Part shown: in pieces, positions 30,506-33,065 of the stretch
How the letters are laid out: each line of letters opens with the position of its first letter
Position numbering within the stretch: the stretch's first letter is position 1
Made by a program: the position numbers and the translations under genes
NCBI GenBank assembly: GCA_000436695.1
Contig: HF992636.1
Coordinates: forward strand, 1,119 to 34,183
Source of the DNA: Prevotella sp. CAG:1185
GTDB taxonomy: Bacteria > Bacteroidota > Bacteroidia > Bacteroidales > Bacteroidaceae
DNA: 33,065 nt
Direction of reading: 5' to 3'
The notes under the pieces: model-generated
Seen by the model: only the letters and a program-made list of their open reading frames with translations
What the model was told of the DNA's origin: nothing
The model's database searches: none

Positions 30506-31535
30506 CGGACACGGTGACGACCTATATAAATATAATGTAGAGGTGAAGTCGAACTTCAGCTCAAACATCTACTCGCATGCCGACCTCAACGGTCTTAAAA
30601 AGCATCTGGCATGCAGCATGGACGTGATAAGCAGCTATCCAGAACCTGAGCCTTACTCACTCGAAAAAGCCTTGGCTGAAGAATGTGGCATAGAGAACGA
30701 CGAGATAATGGTAACCAACGGAGCAACCGAGGCCATATATCTCGCGGCAATGATGACAAACGCAAGGCAGAATAACGGCAACAACATTAATCTGATAAGC
30801 ATGCCGACATTCAGCGAATATGCCGATGCCTGCAGGATGTTCGGAGGAAAGGTGATGAGCGACGAAAGCGGATATGAGGGCAAAGCTACCCACTGGATGT
30901 GCAACCCGAACAACCCGACAGGCTCGGTGGTATGCGGCGAAGAGCTGCTCCGCATTACTGAAAGCCACAAGGATGAGATATACGTGATAGACCAAAGTTA
31001 TGAACACTACACCACGCTGAAACTTATTTCTGACCGCGAGGCTGCCGACGCGGGCAACATCATTCTGCTACACTCAATGACAAAGCAGTTCTGCATACCC
31101 GGACTGCGTCTCGGATACGCAACAGCCTCAGCCAGACTGATTAGCCGCCTAAAGGCTCTGCGCCATCCCTGGAGCGTAAACGCACTGGCTATAGAAGCAG
31201 GACTTTACCTCATAAGGAATAAAGAAAAGGCTATATCTGATGCAGACCTGTTGCTCGAAGAGGCACAAAGGCTGAGAAACGAACTGAACAAAATTGACGG
31301 AGTGAGCGTAAGACCGACAATGACAAACTTTATGCTCGCAAGTCTAAAAGAGCGAAAGGCTGCTGATTTGAAGGAATTTTTGGTTCAGAATTACGGCATA
31401 CTGATACGCGACGCATCCAACTTTGAGGGACTGGACGACTCGTATTTCAGAGTTGCGGCACAGACACGAGCCGAAAACGACATGCTCACTGAAGCTATAA
31501 AAGACTTTATGAGTAATGACAGATACATCAAATAA
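30498..31535 (+). CDS. cobD: Class I/II aminotransferase-fold enzyme, probable threonine-phosphate decarboxylase
   Basis: The 345-residue PLP enzyme shows SNFSSNIY near the start, TNGATEAIYL, CNPNNPTG (135-142), Asp165 in VIDQSY, Lys196 in SMTKQFCIPGLRLGYA as the PLP lysine, and a late DSYFRVAAQT with the substrate-binding Arg. Histidinol-phosphate aminotransferase looks alike, but the position between cobQ and cbiB in one operon favours the L-threonine-O-3-phosphate decarboxylase (Salmonella CobD), which makes (R)-1-amino-2-propanol phosphate for the CbiB reaction. The start overlaps cobQ by 8 bases. I use the Salmonella gene name; in Pseudomonas nomenclature cobD means the next gene. Confidence 0.82.
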   Translation: MINGHGDDLYKYNVEVKSNFSSNIYSHADLNGLKKHLACSMDVISSYPEPEPYSLEKALAEECGIENDEIMVTNGATEAIYLAAMMTNARQNNGNNINLISMPTFSEYADACRMFGGKVMSDESGYEGKATHWMCNPNNPTGSVVCGEELLRITESHKDEIYVIDQSYEHYTTLKLISDREAADAGNIILLHSMTKQFCIPGLRLGYATASARLISRLKALRHPWSVNALAIEAGLYLIRNKEKAISDADLLLEEAQRLRNELNKIDGVSVRPTMTNFMLASLKERKAADLKEFLVQNYGILIRDASNFEGLDDSYFRVAAQTRAENDMLTEAIKDFMSNDRYIK

Positions 31536-31565
31536 CGAAAGAAACGCAACAGATAAAGTAAGAAA

Positions 31566-32498
31566 ATGACATCAGTAATATCAATAATAGCCGGATGGAT
31601 TGCCGACCGGTTGCTGGGCGACCCTGAGCGTCTGCCCCACCCCGTAGTGCTGTTCGGCAAAGTGATTGCAGCCGGAGAGCACCGGCTAAACAAGGGCAAT
31701 CACCGCAAAATAAAAGGTGCGGTAATGTCATTGTCGCTCACAATCGTAACATTCGCCATTACGGCGGCAATTCTATTGGCTGCCGAAAGGTTGTCAGACA
31801 TAGCCGCAATAGTAATTCAGGCGGTTCTGATATTCTATTGCCTTGCCGGACAGACACTCATAAAAGAGGTGAAAGGCGTATTCAAGGCACTCGACATATC
31901 ACTCGACTGCGGTCGCAGGCAGGTGTCGCGAATAGTGGGACGCGACACATCGCAGTTGCCAGACAATGAGGTAAGAAAAGCCGCCCTGGAAACTCTTGCT
32001 GAGAATCTGAGCGACGGAGTCATCGCCCCGGTGTTCTGGCTCATCATACTCGGAGTTCCGGGAATGGTGGCATATAAGATGGTAAACACGCTTGACTCTA
32101 TGATTGGCTACCGCACCGAACGGTATAAAGACTTCGGTATGATGGCGGCACGCACTGACGACGTGGCAAACTTTATTCCTGCCCGACTAACTGCCCTGCT
32201 CATGGTGCTTGTAGCAGGAAGACCTTCTCTGCTAAAATTTGTGGCTGCCAACGGACGAAAGCATGCCAGTCCGAACAGCGGATATCCTGAAGCAGCCCTG
32301 GCAGGAATACAAAACTGCCGTTTCGGCGGAGGACACACTTACTTCAACGAATACTTCTACAAGCCATACATAGGCGACAACGAACGACAACTGACAACAG
32401 AAGACATGAAAAAGGCAGTGAAGACAAGCCGTAGAGCCGAACTGGTTATGTTGTTGATAACACTTGCGGCAGAAACAGCACTTGCAGCAATAATATAA
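31566..32498 (+). CDS. cbiB: Adenosylcobinamide-phosphate synthase
   Basis: The 310-residue integral membrane protein has the family motifs DRLLGDPERLPHPV near the N-terminus, VGRDTSQLP, ETLAENLSDGVIAPVFW, NTLDSMIGYR and HASPNSGYPEAALAG, among several membrane helices. It joins the aminopropanol arm to adenosylcobyric acid at the inner membrane. It begins 30 bases after the decarboxylase gene. The later steps (cobU, cobS, cobT) are not found downstream within this window, because a tRNA gene follows. No intrinsic terminator is evident right after it. Confidence 0.95.
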   Translation: MTSVISIIAGWIADRLLGDPERLPHPVVLFGKVIAAGEHRLNKGNHRKIKGAVMSLSLTIVTFAITAAILLAAERLSDIAAIVIQAVLIFYCLAGQTLIKEVKGVFKALDISLDCGRRQVSRIVGRDTSQLPDNEVRKAALETLAENLSDGVIAPVFWLIILGVPGMVAYKMVNTLDSMIGYRTERYKDFGMMAARTDDVANFIPARLTALLMVLVAGRPSLLKFVAANGRKHASPNSGYPEAALAGIQNCRFGGGHTYFNEYFYKPYIGDNERQLTTEDMKKAVKTSRRAELVMLLITLAAETALAAII

Positions 32499-32606
32499 GT
32501 GTGAACAGAAATGAATTTGCAGTTGACAAAATACTCTAAAAACATCAATATGCACATAAAAACAAGTGTTTGACAAATAAAATTAATCAAAAACCCAGAA
32601 ATATCC

Positions 32607-32637
32607 TTGGTTTTTACGCAAAAAGGATGTACCTTTG
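32607..32637 (+). promoter_or_regulatory. Promoter of the tRNA-Leu gene
   Basis: TTGG (32607-32610) and TACCTTTG (32630-32637) are 20 bases apart counted from the TTG, a near-perfect -33/-7 pair. The tRNA starts about 77 bases later. Confidence 0.7.
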
Positions 32638-32714
32638 CAAAAGTTTTTGCGAAAAGGCTAAAAGGTGATACATAAAACATACATTTTATGCCACAGCAAA
32701 AACATAAAAAGTCT

Positions 32715-32796
32715 GCGCCTGTGGCGGAATTGGTAGACGCGCTAGACTTAGGATCTAGTGGCTGGTGTCGTGTAGGTTCGAGTCCTATCAGGCGCA
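32715..32796 (+). tRNA. tRNA-Leu (anticodon UAG)
   Basis: The acceptor arms GCGCCTG (32715-32721) and CAGGCGC (32789-32795) pair perfectly, with discriminator A at 32796. The anticodon stem CTAGA/TCTAG holds the loop CTTAGGA, giving anticodon TAG. A long variable arm of the class II type and the T loop TTCGAGT are present. CCA is not encoded. Confidence 0.95.
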
Positions 32797-32804
32797 CAGA
32801 TAAT

Positions 32805-32848
32805 AAAAAAGAGGTGAAAAGTCAGTAATGACCATTCACCTCTTTTTT
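32805..32848. terminator. Intrinsic terminator after the tRNA, possibly bidirectional
   Basis: AAAAAAGAGGTGAA (32805-32818) and TTCACCTCTTTTTT (32835-32848) form 14 pairs with a 16-base loop. The T-run on the + strand and the A-run on the left arm allow termination from both sides. Confidence 0.85.
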
Positions 32849-33065
32849 CATAGAAATAAATGCATTTTTCTATAAAATGCTAATAAACCGGGGATAAACA
32901 CATCACATTTAGACATAAAAAGCGAAAAAAAACATATACACAAATATTAGCCAATTAAGCACATACAGAGCAAAATAAACACACTTTGACACAAAAAAGG
33001 AAAATAAACTTACATATTGTGCTTGCGAAATAAAAAAGAAAATGAATGTCCGCAAGTTGCCAATC
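32849..33065 (+). other. AT-rich tail of the window, no gene seen
   Basis: I see no reading frame or RNA gene. A weak promoter-like pair, TTTG at 32985-32988 and TACATATTG at 33011-33019, may serve a gene beyond the window; the -7 part has one extra base compared with the consensus. Confidence 0.3.

Overview
The window looks like chromosomal DNA from a member of the Bacteroidales, most likely Prevotella or a close relative. The reasons are repeated Bacteroidetes-type promoter elements (-7 box TAnnTTTG, and TTTG/TTG about 19-20 bases upstream where visible), the near absence of Shine-Dalgarno sequences, two TonB-dependent receptors, a DUF3316-type protein, and a type IIA topoisomerase subunit of Bacteroidetes character. 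Every confidently called gene is on the + strand. The core has moderate GC; one gene and its flanks (about 18.6-25.4 kb) are much more AT-rich.

Layout. (1) 1-4862: the 3' part of parC/gyrA, then a DUF3316-like exported protein, an S41 peptidase lipoprotein and a BtuD/FecE-like ABC ATPase, each overlapping the next by a few bases. (2) 5028-10032: an OmpR-family response regulator broken by an in-frame TAA, its intact histidine kinase, and an MgtA-type P-type ATPase. Four TTCTAA(T/C) copies spaced exactly 11 bp lie just upstream of a -7-like box before mgtA, as expected for an OmpR-family operator. (3) 10382-13443: an exported DUF362 protein and a TonB-dependent receptor with a strongly structured 5' leader. 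(4) 13618-18509: a six-gene apparent operon with tatA, tatC, a membrane polyferredoxin that looks like NapH fused to NapG with a twin-arginine motif in the middle, a twin-arginine lipoprotein aldo/keto reductase with a C-terminal ferredoxin part, a DUF1893 protein and an ECF-type S component. It ends at a strong terminator. (5) 18633-25440: an AT-rich island carrying one 1823-residue protein (DUF4011, SF1 helicase, PD-(D/E)XK nuclease, DUF3320), probably a single-gene antiphage system. (6) 25531-28780: a probable metal-handling locus with a Cys-rich small membrane protein, a TonB-dependent receptor and an HMA-domain protein with a 13-cysteine tail. (7) 29003-32498: a cobalamin assembly operon (cobyric acid synthase, threonine-phosphate decarboxylase-like aminotransferase, cbiB). 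(8) tRNA-Leu(UAG) with a clear promoter and terminator.

The best candidate for an undescribed system is region 4. A minimal TatAC translocase appears to be transcribed with two putative Tat clients that together look like an electron path from the membrane to a reductase on the outer face of the inner membrane. One of these clients would be a dual Sec/Tat polytopic membrane protein. Other leads are the nonsense-mutated regulator next to its probable phased operator, the structured leader at 11351-11557, the metallothionein-like HMA tail, and two hairpin terminators that bracket a gene-free stretch at the island edge.
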